From: Chloroflexota bacterium
GTDB taxonomy: Bacteria; Chloroflexota; Anaerolineae; Aggregatilineales; Phototrophicaceae
DNA: 64,000 nt
Direction of reading: 5' to 3'
Assembly: GCA_013388745.1 (NCBI GenBank)
Contig: JACAER010000032.1
Coordinates: 1 to 64,000, forward strand
Shown here: positions 33,071 through 42,840 of the stretch, one piece after another
Layout: each line of letters opens with the position of its first letter
Numbering within the stretch: the stretch's first letter is position 1
Translations under genes and position numbers: made by a program
The notes under the pieces: model-generated
The model's database searches: none
The model's input: only the letters and a program-made list of their open reading frames with translations
Told to the model about the DNA's origin: nothing

Positions 33071-33094
33071 GGGGACGGCGCAAATGCCGTCCCC
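33071..33094 (+). terminator. Hairpin after mscL
   Basis: GGGGACGGC (33071-33079) and GCCGTCCCC (33086-33094) form a perfect 9-bp stem with a 6-nt loop, 12 nt after the stop codon. There is no T-run, so termination strength is uncertain. It lies between converging mscL and rsmA. Confidence 0.5.
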
Positions 33095-33135
33095 GCCCTC
33101 ATAGCGATTTCCCTACATAATCAAGGCCAATGAAC

Positions 33136-33951
33136 CTAGCCCACGACGCGCGTCAGCGCCGCCCACTCTTCTAATGTGACCGTTTCGGCGCGCCGGCGCG
33201 GATCAATCCCCGCGCGTTCCAGTAGTCCCGCTGCGGCCTCGTGACTCAGCCCTAATCCGCTGCCCAGCGCATTTTTGAGCTGCTTGCGTTTCTGGCTGAA
33301 GCCTGCGCGCACCACCTTAAAAAAGGCCTCGCTGCTCGGCACATTTATCGACGGCCTGTCATACGTTTCGATCACCACCACCGCGCTGTCCACATCTGGG
33401 CGCGGCCAGAACACCGCCGGGTTCAGCTTCATGGCGATACGCGCCTTGCCATAAAACTGTACGCTCACGGTCAGGAGGCTCATGTCGTCCGGCCTGGCGA
33501 CCAGGCGTTGGGCCACTTCTTCCTGCACTGTCAGCACTAATTTTTGCGGGCGGCGGTAATTTTCCAGCAGATGCCGGAGAATCGCGCTGGTGATGTAGTA
33601 GGGCAAATTGGCGACCACTGAAAACGGTTTTGACCCTACCAGTTTGAGCACATCCGTTTCCAGAATATCGGCGAACATCAGCACCACATTATCATACACC
33701 CCCAACCTGGCCTCCAGCAGTGGTTGCAGGCGTGTGTCCACCTCCACCGCGATCACATGGCGCGCGCGCTGCGCCAGCACTTCCGTCAGCGCGCCCGTGC
33801 CCGGCCCAATCTCCAGTACCGTATCCTGCGGCATAATCTCGGCAATCGTCGCGATCTTTTCCAGCGCGTTGGGGTCGTGCAAAAAATTCTGACCCAAACT
33901 CTTTTTGGGCACAATCTCGTAGTGTTCAAGCAGGATTCTGGGGTTGGTCAT
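33136..33951 (-). CDS. rsmA: 16S rRNA (adenine1518-N6/adenine1519-N6)-dimethyltransferase
   Basis: 271 residues. It begins with the KsgA lead IVPKKSLGQNFLHDPNALEKI. The SAM site is LEIGPGTGALTEVL, followed by the acidic VIAVEVD, and the target-adenine motif NLPYYI. It dimethylates two adjacent adenines near the 3' end of 16S rRNA as a late ribosome-assembly check. The frame extends much further upstream, but ATG 33951 with GGAGG just ahead is the right start and gives the normal family length. Loss confers kasugamycin resistance in other bacteria. Confidence 0.97.
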   Translation of the reverse strand: MTNPRILLEHYEIVPKKSLGQNFLHDPNALEKIATIAEIMPQDTVLEIGPGTGALTEVLAQRARHVIAVEVDTRLQPLLEARLGVYDNVVLMFADILETDVLKLVGSKPFSVVANLPYYITSAILRHLLENYRRPQKLVLTVQEEVAQRLVARPDDMSLLTVSVQFYGKARIAMKLNPAVFWPRPDVDSAVVVIETYDRPSINVPSSEAFFKVVRAGFSQKRKQLKNALGSGLGLSHEAAAGLLERAGIDPRRRAETVTLEEWAALTRVVG

Positions 33952-34111
33952 GGTGAGACGGCCTCCTTGATGCCAGGAAGGTGAGTCTTGATTGTACCGT
34001 GTTTGCCACACCGCACGTAAGACTGATCTGCGCGAATGCCCATTAACAGCACTGCGTTTTTGCGGTATGATGTGCCGGGTTTTTGCCAGGCCTTTTTTCG
34101 GAGAACCGTGA

Positions 34112-35479
34112 ATGCAAAACAGAAATACACGCACCGCCGCTATTGTCATCAGCGTGGTGATGATTATCGCGATTGCGGGCGGCGCGATCTTCCCACTTTT
34201 TAACCGCGACTTACAGAACAACACGCCCGCACCGACGCCAACTATCATAGCGACGTTCCCGCCGCCGCTTGATCCCGCCCTCATCAGCTATGCCACGCAG
34301 TACATGCATCCCAGCGGTCTGTTCAGTGTAGCCGTGCCCAATCCGCCCGTGTGGAACAGCATCGAACCACAGTCTACGACCACCCGCCAGAGCGTAGCCT
34401 TCCGCAACGATCTGAGCGTGATCGAGGTGTATGTCGAAAAGGCTGATACCCCGATCGCCAGCATGGACGAACTGAACGCGCGTTTCACCACCCCCATTTT
34501 GCAGGGCAGTTGGTCGCGTTATTCCCCCGTGCGCGAAACCGGACGCCGTGTGGAAGGCGATCGCGTGTTGATCGACTTCGAACTGGGTTTCCGCCAGCAG
34601 ACATATCTCGCGCGCCATGTCGCCTGGACAGACGGCGATTGGATTTACGTCGTGCGTATCGTCATGCCCGACAACGCCCGCGATCAGTTGGTCGGCATGT
34701 TGGAGTCGGAAATCGGCACGTTTGTGCCCTACACGCAGTTCAGCGCTTCGCCTTTTGAATGGAACGCGACCTACGACGCACAGGCGCGCCATCTCATCCG
34801 CTTCCCTTCGACCTGGATTGTAACCGACAGCTCGCCCGGCCTGCCCACCAGCGTTAGCGGCCCCGATGGCTCAGCGCTGCGTCTTGAGAGCCGCGCGGGC
34901 AGCGTGGCCGACGAAGCCGCCGCGCGCGCTTTTGTCACCGCTCAGCGTCCCGGCGCCACCGTTGTCAGCGTTGCGCCCACCACCCGCGGCGACAGCAGTG
35001 GTTTTTCGGTAGCCTACAGCCTGACAAATGCCGACGGCGATGCGATCAGCGGCCTGATGGTGCTGCTCAACAATGCCGATGGCATGCTGCGCTTCGCCGA
35101 TCTGCGGATGCCACGCGCTGGCGTCGATTTGAACGCGCTGCCCGCGCTCGACCCCGCGGTGCCGGCGACGGCTGCGCAGGTCGATAACCAGACCGCCGCG
35201 CAGATCATGAGCACCTTCTGGGTGTTCCCCGGCCTGGCTGTGCCCGTGCCCACGCTGACACCCATCCCCACCGCGCTGCCCACCAGCACGCTTGACCCGG
35301 CTGTCGCGCTGACGCAAACTGCTCTCGCGCCCACCGTCGTGCCAACAGCCACCGCCGCAACCGCCGAAGCCGCTGCCACAGTCGCCACCGAAACCGCCAC
35401 CGAAGCCGCCACTGAGGCCGTTACACAGGCGGCAACACAAGCGCTGACTCCTGAAGCAACGCCGCAGACCACTCCTTAA
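34112..35479 (+). CDS. Membrane-anchored extracytoplasmic protein with Ala/Thr-rich tail
   Basis: 455 residues. One N-terminal membrane segment (IVISVVMIIAIAGGAIFPLF, residues 10-29) is followed by a short Pro/Thr linker (NTPAPTPTI) and a globular region up to about residue 365 containing two related segments beginning FSVAVPNPPVW and LIRFPSTWIV. The last 80 residues are low complexity, first Pro/Thr and then Ala/Thr/Glu (ATAATAEAAATVATETATE), probably disordered. No named family recognised; the globular part loosely resembles surface-associated lipoprotein folds. The gene is monocistronic, ending at a strong hairpin. Confidence 0.82.
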   Translation: MQNRNTRTAAIVISVVMIIAIAGGAIFPLFNRDLQNNTPAPTPTIIATFPPPLDPALISYATQYMHPSGLFSVAVPNPPVWNSIEPQSTTTRQSVAFRNDLSVIEVYVEKADTPIASMDELNARFTTPILQGSWSRYSPVRETGRRVEGDRVLIDFELGFRQQTYLARHVAWTDGDWIYVVRIVMPDNARDQLVGMLESEIGTFVPYTQFSASPFEWNATYDAQARHLIRFPSTWIVTDSSPGLPTSVSGPDGSALRLESRAGSVADEAAARAFVTAQRPGATVVSVAPTTRGDSSGFSVAYSLTNADGDAISGLMVLLNNADGMLRFADLRMPRAGVDLNALPALDPAVPATAAQVDNQTAAQIMSTFWVFPGLAVPVPTLTPIPTALPTSTLDPAVALTQTALAPTVVPTATAATAEAAATVATETATEAATEAVTQAATQALTPEATPQTTP

Positions 35480-35491
35480 CCCGCACAAAAA

Positions 35492-35522
35492 TGTCGGGGT
35501 GAGCCACTGGCTTACCCCGACA
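35492..35522. terminator. Bidirectional hairpin terminator
   Basis: TGTCGGGGT (35492-35500) pairs perfectly with ACCCCGACA (35514-35522); the inner bases GAGCC/GGCTT extend the stem. It separates the converging 34112-35479 gene and the M1 peptidase. On the minus strand it is followed by a TTTTTG tract. Confidence 0.75.
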
Positions 35523-35548
35523 CACCTGCCTCTGACAGCACACAAGAG

Positions 35549-37126
35549 CTAACCGCCCAACTCCATCTGCGGAATCGGCGGCAGCGCAGCTTCATACAGC
35601 CACCCCTGGAAAAAATCGTCCAGTGATTTGCCGCTGATTTCTTCAGCTACGGCGATAAAATCTTCTGTCGTCACGCTGCTATAAGCGAAACGTTCAGTAT
35701 ACGTCCGCAAAGTCTCGAAAAAGTCCTCATCACCCAGCCGCAGCCGCAGCGCATGCAGCGTCAGTCCCCCGCGCTGATACACCTCGAAAGCGAACAGCAT
35801 GTTCGGGCCAGGGTCGCCGATAATCACCGGTTCCGGCAAATCTAGCAGCGCGATCACTTCTTCCGCCGACATAAACGCCAGCCCCGCCTCCGAAGGCACG
35901 CCCACCAGCGCGATAAAGTCCGTCGTACTGATACGCCCCGGCAGCAGTTCTTGCAGCGTGCGCAGCACATCCAGCCCGTTAGCGCGCGGGTCATCGCGCA
36001 GCGCGCTCAATGCCGCCAACACATTTGTGAACTCGGCGATATTTTCGTAACTGTTCCTGATCGACGCATCGCGCGCCTCTGCGCCGCGATCGCATTCAAG
36101 CCACAGCGCCTCGGCATAGGTCGCGAAGCCTTCGTTCAGCCAGATATCCTGCCAGCGTGCCAGCCCTACGCTGTTGCCGAACCATTGATGCGCCAATTCG
36201 TGCGCTACCACGCTTTCATCTACCGCGAACGCGCCGAAGATCGCCAGGGTTTGTGTTTCCAGCGCCGCCCCAAACTGCGCTTCCACCACTGTCGCGCCGT
36301 ACACTTCAAACGGATACGGCCCGAAAAATTCCTCGAAACACACGATCATTTCGTCCTGCCGCGCGAAGGCTTCGCGCTGGTCTTCGGGCATACTTTCCGG
36401 GAAGTAATTGCGAATCGGCAGCCCGCCGGGGCCGGTGTCTTCCACCAGATCGAGATGCGCGATATGCAGCGTGACCAGATAGCTTGACATCGTATCGCGC
36501 GCTTGCCACACGAACGTGCGCGTGTCGCCGTTATTGCTTTCGTCCAGCAGCAGCCCATTAGACGCCACATCATAGTCTTGCGGCACGGTGATGCGCAGTG
36601 TATAGCGCGCCTTGTCCACCGGATGCCCGTTGACCGGATACCAGGTTTCTGCCCCGAATGGTTCCCCCAGCACAAAAATTACGTCGTTGTCGGCATCATG
36701 TATCCAGCCGCCGCCCACGCCCTCATCGCTGCTGTTCGGTGAACCGCTGTAGGTCACGACTGTTAAAAATTCATCGCCCTCGTTCAGCGCGCGGCGTGGC
36801 GTGACAATCAGTTCAGCGCCAGCCTGTTCAAATTCCGCTGGACGGTCATTCACCGTAACCTCACTGACTTCCAGCCCGACAAAATCAAAATTAAACGCCG
36901 TCAAATCCTGTGTCGCCAGCGCCGTAATCACCGCTGTCGCTTCGATCTGATTGCGCCGCACATTCACATCCAGCGACAGGTCATAATGCAGCACATCATA
37001 GCCGCCGTTGCCCATGCCGGGATAATACGGATCGCCGAAGCTTTCGTCACCCGGTTCGGCGGCATACACCAGCGTCAACTGTGTCAGGAGAAACACACAG
37101 CACATCCCAAAAATAATCTTACGCAT
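35549..37126 (-). CDS. Exported M1-family zinc metallopeptidase
   Basis: About 525 residues. A signal peptide at residues 1-23 (ending TLVYAAE) marks export. The N-terminal beta domain (about 35-230) leads to the catalytic domain with HELAHQWFG (HExxH-x18-E, near residue 305) and NEGFATYAEALW. The exopeptidase motif is replaced by a short variant. These aminopeptidase-like enzymes trim peptides outside the membrane. ATG 37126 is preferred, with GAAGAGG upstream and the signal sequence directly after; it overlaps the end of the YfhO-like gene by 8 nt, so the genes are translationally coupled. Confidence 0.93.
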   Translation of the reverse strand: MRKIIFGMCCVFLLTQLTLVYAAEPGDESFGDPYYPGMGNGGYDVLHYDLSLDVNVRRNQIEATAVITALATQDLTAFNFDFVGLEVSEVTVNDRPAEFEQAGAELIVTPRRALNEGDEFLTVVTYSGSPNSSDEGVGGGWIHDADNDVIFVLGEPFGAETWYPVNGHPVDKARYTLRITVPQDYDVASNGLLLDESNNGDTRTFVWQARDTMSSYLVTLHIAHLDLVEDTGPGGLPIRNYFPESMPEDQREAFARQDEMIVCFEEFFGPYPFEVYGATVVEAQFGAALETQTLAIFGAFAVDESVVAHELAHQWFGNSVGLARWQDIWLNEGFATYAEALWLECDRGAEARDASIRNSYENIAEFTNVLAALSALRDDPRANGLDVLRTLQELLPGRISTTDFIALVGVPSEAGLAFMSAEEVIALLDLPEPVIIGDPGPNMLFAFEVYQRGGLTLHALRLRLGDEDFFETLRTYTERFAYSSVTTEDFIAVAEEISGKSLDDFFQGWLYEAALPPIPQMELGG

Positions 37127-39437
37127 CCGCGCCTCTTCTGCTTCCTGTGACAACAAAACCAGCATACCCCAGAATCGCTGCCGCCGTCAGCAGCGAAATT
37201 GTAATGCCCACGTACATCGTCACCGGCACGAATTCCATTACCACGCGCAGACCGCGGCCCGGCGCGATCGGCACCCCGACCAGCCCGGCATAGGTATCGA
37301 TAATCGGCACATCTACGCCGTTCACCGTTGCCCGCCAGCCGGGATAGTTCGCCAGCGCCAGTGTCAGCAGCGCGTTTTCGCTGGTCGTCACCGTCATCTC
37401 CAGGCGTTCCGGCGTCACCATCACAAAATCGCGCACGGCGCTCTCCGCCGGGCGTGTCACGGGCAGCGCAAACGGCAGCGGCTGCGTCGTCACTGCCATC
37501 TCGCGTAAATTCACGCGCAGATCGCTCATGATCTGCCGCGCGGACAGCGGATTATCTTCCGCCACGCGCACATCATAGACCAGCCAGGCGAACGGGCGCG
37601 GGTCGAGCAGTTCGAAAATGCGATACTCCACGCCGTCGTAATTCTGCCCGTAGCCCAGCAGATTCAACGCCACACGCTCTACGGGCGGCTCGTCGATCGC
37701 CGTCACATAGCGCACGGCCAGCACTTCCCAGAATCGTTCCACCGGAATCGTGCGCAGTTCGTCCAGACTTTGCAGCGCGAACGGCCCCGTACCGTAAATA
37801 TCCGGGATGCGAAAATAGGTGCCGCGCCCCTGAATGCCGCCCGCGCCATCCACATGCCACTGAACATTGCCATCCTGCACAGACAGCGTTTCGACCAGCA
37901 CAGGCGGCGGCTCGCGGTTGGCGGGCACATCCGCCACAAAATTTGTCGTCCGTGTGCCTGTTGTGAACAGGTCAACCACAATCAGCAGTATCACGCTGGC
38001 GACAACTGGCCATGCGCCGCCGCGATAGTTTCTCTGCCAAACGTACCATGCTGTGAACAATCCGCTCATCAGCGCGCTGTAGGCCAGCACATTGACCACA
38101 GCGTTCACCGCCACGAACTCGCCCTGTGCCAGCAGCCAGACTGCCGCTGCTCCTGTCGCCAGCGCCAGAAGCGCCACATACATCCCTAGCCCGCGCGCGA
38201 AGAGCATTTCCAGCATCGAAAATATTTTTTGCCGCAGCGGGCGCAGCCGTGCGCGCGTTTGCTCTGCCAATATTCGCTCAAGCTCATACGTCGCCAGCAC
38301 ACTCAGCGCGAAAGCCGTCAGCGCCGCGGCCCGCTCCTGCTGGCGAAAGATGTTGACGCCCGGCACAAACACATAAAACACATCGTAGACAATCGTCTCG
38401 CTGCCAAAGGCCCACAGCAGGCTAACCACAAGCAGTCCCCACCAAAAAGCCGTGCGCCGCAGCGTCCAGCCGGAGAGCAGCGTGCGCAGCAGGTTTTTGG
38501 CCGCCAGCAGCAGTCCCGCCGCGCCCATATACAGCGGTGACCATGTGCCGAAGAGCGTCGGTAGCGCCATTTGCAGCACATCCGAAAAGGCGAAGCCGTT
38601 AGCCTTGTCGGCGTAGTTCAGCGCGCCGCGCGATGTCAGCCGGATAAATTCCAACGCGGGCACAAGCTGCGCAGCCGCCAGGGCGGCGCCTACCAGCAGC
38701 AGCAGCCCCGCGCGCCAGCCAATGCCGCGCCAACTAACGCCCTGCTGCCGCCCCAAAACGGCTAAGTAGGCCAGCGCGCAGTACACGATTTGCACCGTTG
38801 TCTGCGGATGTCCCGCCAGAAACGATAGTCCCACCGCCGTTCCACCGACAATCGCCCCCCACGCACCCCGCTGCCTGCTCTGCGCCGGACCGCCTGGATT
38901 CATAACCGAGCGATTCACACCCAGCAGCAGCAGCGGCAGCCACGCTACGCTTTCGATCACGCTCACTTGCAGCATCGGGTAGCCCGTCAGGTAGCCGCCG
39001 TAAGTGAACAGCAGACTGCCGGCCAACGCCGCGCCTTTGCGTTTGACCAGCGTGCATAAAAACAGATAGGTGAGCAGATTGACCAGCCAATAATGCGCCG
39101 CCACCTCCCATTGCAGCGCCTCGATGCTCCATTCCCCTGGCGCGGCCAGCGCCAGCCAGCGCGGCGGATAAAACGCTACCCACTGCACATTCGCCGCGAA
39201 CGGATCGCCGCCATAGTTATAGGGATTCCACAGCGGGAACTGTCCGCGCTCCATGCGTTCCGCCTGATACGTGCTAAACGAATAGTAATGCACCGAAAAA
39301 TCCCCGCGCGTGAACAGGACACGATCTGTCGCCGTTGGTGTCCATAATCGCCAGAAAACCAACAGCCACAGCAGCGTGAACAGCGCCAGCGCAATAATGA
39401 GGTGATGATTGAGCAGCCTTCTAAGGATGGTGCGCAT
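37119..39437 (-). CDS. YfhO-like multi-pass membrane protein
   Basis: 772 residues with about 12 membrane segments and a C-terminal extracytoplasmic beta domain (from about residue 500). The first helix and loop (FTRGDFSVHYYSFSTYQAER, FPLWNPYNYGGDPFAANVQW) match the YfhO/GT-C-like family, where an acidic residue in the first loop acts in sugar transfer from a lipid carrier. YfhO of Bacillus is linked to glycosylation of lipoteichoic acid; the acceptor here is unknown. It begins directly after the stop of the esterase gene (TAG-ATG) and overlaps the M1 peptidase gene. A polyprenyl-type GT2 gene lies upstream, which fits a lipid-linked sugar donor. Confidence 0.9.
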   Translation of the reverse strand: MRTILRRLLNHHLIIALALFTLLWLLVFWRLWTPTATDRVLFTRGDFSVHYYSFSTYQAERMERGQFPLWNPYNYGGDPFAANVQWVAFYPPRWLALAAPGEWSIEALQWEVAAHYWLVNLLTYLFLCTLVKRKGAALAGSLLFTYGGYLTGYPMLQVSVIESVAWLPLLLLGVNRSVMNPGGPAQSRQRGAWGAIVGGTAVGLSFLAGHPQTTVQIVYCALAYLAVLGRQQGVSWRGIGWRAGLLLLVGAALAAAQLVPALEFIRLTSRGALNYADKANGFAFSDVLQMALPTLFGTWSPLYMGAAGLLLAAKNLLRTLLSGWTLRRTAFWWGLLVVSLLWAFGSETIVYDVFYVFVPGVNIFRQQERAAALTAFALSVLATYELERILAEQTRARLRPLRQKIFSMLEMLFARGLGMYVALLALATGAAAVWLLAQGEFVAVNAVVNVLAYSALMSGLFTAWYVWQRNYRGGAWPVVASVILLIVVDLFTTGTRTTNFVADVPANREPPPVLVETLSVQDGNVQWHVDGAGGIQGRGTYFRIPDIYGTGPFALQSLDELRTIPVERFWEVLAVRYVTAIDEPPVERVALNLLGYGQNYDGVEYRIFELLDPRPFAWLVYDVRVAEDNPLSARQIMSDLRVNLREMAVTTQPLPFALPVTRPAESAVRDFVMVTPERLEMTVTTSENALLTLALANYPGWRATVNGVDVPIIDTYAGLVGVPIAPGRGLRVVMEFVPVTMYVGITISLLTAAAILGYAGFVVTGSRRGADA

Positions 39438-40409
39438 CTACCCCCACACTTGGCGCAAATACTTCGCCTTCTCAAGCGTCTGATAGCTGTCGCCGCCTTC
39501 GTGGTGGTTGTAGTGCCAGATGCGGATGTCCTTTGCGCCGGCATAATGATTATACGCGGCGAACACGGTAGACGGCGGGCAAATTTCGTCCATCAGCCCC
39601 ACCGAAAACAGCGCTTGCGCCCGCGCGCGCGCCGCGAAATTCACGCCGTCGAAATACGCCAGCGTCGCGAACACCGCTTCCACCTTCTCGCGATGCACCA
39701 TCAGATAACGCACGATCTCCTGATACGGCTGGCTGTCAGTGATTTCCGTCGCACGGCGGTAATGGCACAAAAACGGCACATCCGGCATCGTCACGCGCAC
39801 CGCAGGCGATAATCCCGCCACAGCCAGCGCGATACCGCCGCCCTGACTCCCGCCCGTAACGGCGATGCGTTCAGCATCCACCGCGTCATGCGCCTGCGCC
39901 GCCTCAATCGCGCGCACGGCGTCGCAAAACACGCGCCGGTAGTAATAGCTTTGCGGCGAAGCGATGCCGCGCGTCATAAAGCCTGGATGCTGTGGGTTGC
40001 CCTCGTTGGATTCCAGATCAGGCGTATCGCCGCGCCGCCATGAACTGCCTTGCCCGCGTGTATCCATCACCAGATGCCCATAGCCGGCGCTGGCCCAGAA
40101 CAGCCAGTCGTGGGGATAGCCCCGTCCGCCGCCGTAGCCGATATATTCCACCACACACGGCAGTTTGCCGCTGCGCTGGCGCGGCAGCAGCAGCCAACCT
40201 TTGATCGGCTGCCCGCCGTAACCGCAAAACGTCACATCATACGTTTCCAGCGTGCGCAGCCCATAATCCACCGCCGTGAATTTCGGTGTCAGTGCGAACG
40301 CGCGCACCGCGTCCAGCGTGCCCTGCCAGAAAGCGTCAAAATCGGCAGGTTCAACCCGTGCCGGCAGATACGCGCGCAGTTGTTCCAAAGGCATATCGAA
40401 AAAAGTCAT
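39438..40409 (-). CDS. Acetylxylan esterase / cephalosporin-C deacetylase (CE7)
   Basis: 323 residues, alpha/beta hydrolase of carbohydrate esterase family 7. Motifs: [22 protein letters not shown] and DTRGQGSS (CE7 signature RGQ), nucleophile serine in VTGGSQGGG, acid Asp in [12 protein letters not shown], and catalytic His in YNHHEGG. There is no signal peptide. It removes acetyl groups from short xylo-oligosaccharides or other acetylated compounds in the cytoplasm. ATG 40409 follows CACAGGAAAA at good spacing. It ends one base before the YfhO-like gene. Confidence 0.93.
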   Translation of the reverse strand: MTFFDMPLEQLRAYLPARVEPADFDAFWQGTLDAVRAFALTPKFTAVDYGLRTLETYDVTFCGYGGQPIKGWLLLPRQRSGKLPCVVEYIGYGGGRGYPHDWLFWASAGYGHLVMDTRGQGSSWRRGDTPDLESNEGNPQHPGFMTRGIASPQSYYYRRVFCDAVRAIEAAQAHDAVDAERIAVTGGSQGGGIALAVAGLSPAVRVTMPDVPFLCHYRRATEITDSQPYQEIVRYLMVHREKVEAVFATLAYFDGVNFAARARAQALFSVGLMDEICPPSTVFAAYNHYAGAKDIRIWHYNHHEGGDSYQTLEKAKYLRQVWG

Positions 40410-40479
40410 GGTCTTTTCCTGTGCTGCGGGCAAAAACACTTGCCGCCATAATAACACCTGCCGCCGAATTTAGCATTTT

Positions 40480-41160
40480 CTACGGGGATTTTTCTTCCCG
40501 AACTTGCCCTGTTCGCCGCGCGACGAACACTGCGTGGGGGTGATAGTAGCCTTTGTCCAGCGCGATCACTTCCACGCAGAAACCCATGCTTTCCAACAGC
40601 GCCATCCAGTCCGCGCGGGGACGAAAATAGAAGCCCGCCGCCGTCGTTTCCGTGATGCGCAGCAGGCGCACCGCCAGCGTTTCTTCCAGCCAGTTCAGCC
40701 ACGCTTTCCAGCGTGGACGTTCGGCCATCTCTTTCAGCACCAGCACGCCGTCTGCTGCCAGCCGTGCGGCACAGGCGCGCAAAAGCTGTTCCTGGGCGGC
40801 ATACGGCACGAGATACAGCACATCGGTGATCGTCACAGCCTGCGCTGCCGGCAGATCCGCCGCCGTCTGCTGCGCGATGTCGCCGGCGATAAAACGCAAA
40901 TTTTCCTGGCGCAGCGTTTGCGCCAGCGCGATTTTATCCCTGTCCAGGTCAATGCCGATGACCTGCCTGGCGGCTGACCCGCGCGCCAGCAGCAGCGTGA
41001 ACAGGCCGTGTCCACAGCCTAAATCGACGATCACCCCGTTTTTCGGCACATAAGAAGCGATTTTTTGCAGCGGGCACACCAGCCAGCGCACACGCAGATG
41101 CGTGCGTTGTCGCCATGTCAGGCGTGGATACGCAGACAGGGCCTGGGAAAGCGTGGTCAT
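40480..41160 (-). CDS. Class I SAM-dependent methyltransferase
   Basis: About 226 residues. The SAM-binding motif I is VIVDLGCGHGLFTLLLA, followed by the acidic ribose-binding IGIDLDRDKIALA and the motif around RFIAGDIAQ. The C-terminal part has a hydrophobic segment near WLNWLEETLAVRLLRI. Substrate unknown. Start ATG 41160 overlaps the stop of the upstream methyltransferase by four bases (ATGA), so the pair is translationally coupled. The two methyltransferases are not close copies: motif I and C-termini differ. Confidence 0.9.
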   Translation of the reverse strand: MTTLSQALSAYPRLTWRQRTHLRVRWLVCPLQKIASYVPKNGVIVDLGCGHGLFTLLLARGSAARQVIGIDLDRDKIALAQTLRQENLRFIAGDIAQQTAADLPAAQAVTITDVLYLVPYAAQEQLLRACAARLAADGVLVLKEMAERPRWKAWLNWLEETLAVRLLRITETTAAGFYFRPRADWMALLESMGFCVEVIALDKGYYHPHAVFVARRTGQVREEKSP

Positions 41161-41906
41161 TGTCCTTTTTGCTCGCGCACAGCGGCGCAAAAAATATCGA
41201 CACCGAAAGGCAGGCGCAGCGGCAGACGCGCCTCCAGCCACAGCAGACCTTCGAGCAGACGGTTGAAAGGCCAGGTATTCGGCCCCATGTCATAGCGCGC
41301 TTCGGGGTTCTCGCCGCCGCCTTGCAGCCGCCGTACCAACAGCACCAGCGGGAAAATCGCTGCATTCAAGTAGTGTGCGCGCTTCACCCGCCACCCCGCC
41401 GCCGCTTGCAGTGCTTCCACCTGCTCCACACGATAGCGCCGTAGATGGCCGTTGGCGACATCATGATGACTCCACAACAGCATGAACGCCGAAGTCAGCA
41501 GCAGTTGCCGTGCGCCGGGGCGCGCTATGCGCCAGGCTTCACTCAGCACACGCTGATCATCAGGCACATGTTCGATGACGGCCAGCAGCGCCACCGTATC
41601 AAAACTGCCCGCGCGGAAAGGCAGCGCGTCAGCCCGCGCCTGTACCAGCGCCAGCCCTGCCCGCCGTTCGATACTGTGCAGCGCGTCATGCTCCACATCC
41701 ACGCCCACCAGCAGGCCGCCGCGGGCCGCTTCCTGTGCTAGCAGGGGCAGATTCGCGCCGAAACCGCAGCCCACATCCAACACGCGCTGTGCTTGTTCGT
41801 CGCGGCTATAGCGCCGCAGCGCTGCCCGGTAAACATGCCGCATCCCGCGCCACCACCAGTGCCCGGCCTGCATTCGCTGCATGGCACGCAGCGCCTCTGT
41901 GTGCAT
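41157..41906 (-). CDS. Class I SAM-dependent methyltransferase
   Basis: 249 residues. Motif I VLDVGCGFGANLPLLAQ, motif II GVDVEHDALH, and DTVALLAVIEHVPDDQRVL typical of UbiE/COQ5-like methyltransferases. The start resembles the family acting on sugars or lipid head groups (HWWWRGMRHVYRAALRR). Near the C-terminus a hydrophobic AAIFPLVLLVRRL may touch the membrane. Together with the preceding polyprenyl GT2 gene (1-nt overlap, TAATG) this suggests modification of a lipid-linked glycan. Substrate unknown. Confidence 0.9.
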   Translation of the reverse strand: MHTEALRAMQRMQAGHWWWRGMRHVYRAALRRYSRDEQAQRVLDVGCGFGANLPLLAQEAARGGLLVGVDVEHDALHSIERRAGLALVQARADALPFRAGSFDTVALLAVIEHVPDDQRVLSEAWRIARPGARQLLLTSAFMLLWSHHDVANGHLRRYRVEQVEALQAAAGWRVKRAHYLNAAIFPLVLLVRRLQGGGENPEARYDMGPNTWPFNRLLEGLLWLEARLPLRLPFGVDIFCAAVREQKGQ

Positions 41907-42634
41907 TACGACTCCTGGGGGACGATACGCTGGTGAGTCTGTGTCCGCCGGCGTTTCCAGTAGGCCCAGATTTCTTCAAAGGTATACATGGCGGCGCGCA
42001 CCGAATCGAAATTCGACGTGCCGTGTTTGCGCGGCTGGTAGATCACCGGCATCTGGAAAATGCGCAGTTTGTGGCGCGCGGCTTCCGCCAGCAGTTCGCC
42101 GTCGATAAACACCGACCCCGCGCCCAGATGCAGTTTTTTCAGCTTCTCGCGCCGGATCAACTTGAAGGAAAAATTGATGTCGCGCACATGCACACCAAAC
42201 AACAGGCGCACCAGCCCGTTGTAAATCTTGGAGTAGACAAAACGGCGCACGCCGTCCCAGCGGTTCAGGCGGTAGCCGATTACCATGTCGATGTGCGCGT
42301 CTTCCATATGCGTCAGCGCCGCCGCGAACAGCCACAGATCGGCGGGTTCATCACAGTCGGTGTACATCACGATGTCTTTGCTGGCATTGGCAAAGCCCGT
42401 GCGCAGCGCCTGCCCATAGCCTTTGTTGCCCTCGTGATGAATCACGCGCACTTCCCGGTGCTGCGCGGCCAGTTCGTCGGCCAGCGCGCCAGAGCCGTCG
42501 CGGCTGCCGTCGTCGATGATCAGAATCTCGAAGTCTTCGCTGACAGCGCGCAGCACTTTCAGCGCCTTCTCGGTCATCGGCGTCAGGGATTTTAATTCGT
42601 TATACATCGGGTAAAATAAGGTAACGCGCGCCAT
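41906..42634 (-). CDS. Family 2 glycosyltransferase (polyprenol-phosphate mannosyltransferase-like)
   Basis: About 242 residues, one GT-A domain. Motifs: VTLFYPMYNELKSL, ILIIDDGSRDGSG (first Asp pair), the YGQALRTGFA loop, and MYTDCDEPAD in place of the usual DADLQ/DxD. The C-terminus lacks membrane helices. It resembles DPM1-type enzymes that put mannose or glucose on polyprenyl phosphate at the inner membrane face. It is the first gene of a minus-strand run with two methyltransferases, an esterase and a YfhO-like protein, supporting a lipid-linked sugar pathway. ATG 42634 has CAGGAAA upstream. Confidence 0.92.
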   Translation of the reverse strand: MARVTLFYPMYNELKSLTPMTEKALKVLRAVSEDFEILIIDDGSRDGSGALADELAAQHREVRVIHHEGNKGYGQALRTGFANASKDIVMYTDCDEPADLWLFAAALTHMEDAHIDMVIGYRLNRWDGVRRFVYSKIYNGLVRLLFGVHVRDINFSFKLIRREKLKKLHLGAGSVFIDGELLAEAARHKLRIFQMPVIYQPRKHGTSNFDSVRAAMYTFEEIWAYWKRRRTQTHQRIVPQES

Positions 42635-42840
42635 ATGGTTTCCTGACCACTTACCGGCCAATATCATCAGCGGCAGCGCTCATTTTCAGCGCATTTCCGA
42701 CTGAAAACTGCACACTGTCCATTGATTATAAGGGTGATTCGCGCCGCCCTACATTAAGCCGCGCGCAATATTCACACTTTTTTAGTTTCGCTGGCCTGCT
42801 GTAACATCGTCTTTTCAGCCTGTACTGGATTGCCTTCATC

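Noticed and set aside
33952-34284. 111-codon N-terminal extension of rsmA
   Set aside because: The KsgA family begins at the conserved lead after ATG 33951, which has GGAGG; the extension overlaps the neighbouring gene.
40480-41906. Two methyltransferase genes as a recent tandem duplication
   Set aside because: Their SAM motifs and C-termini differ too much; they are separate members of a common fold.
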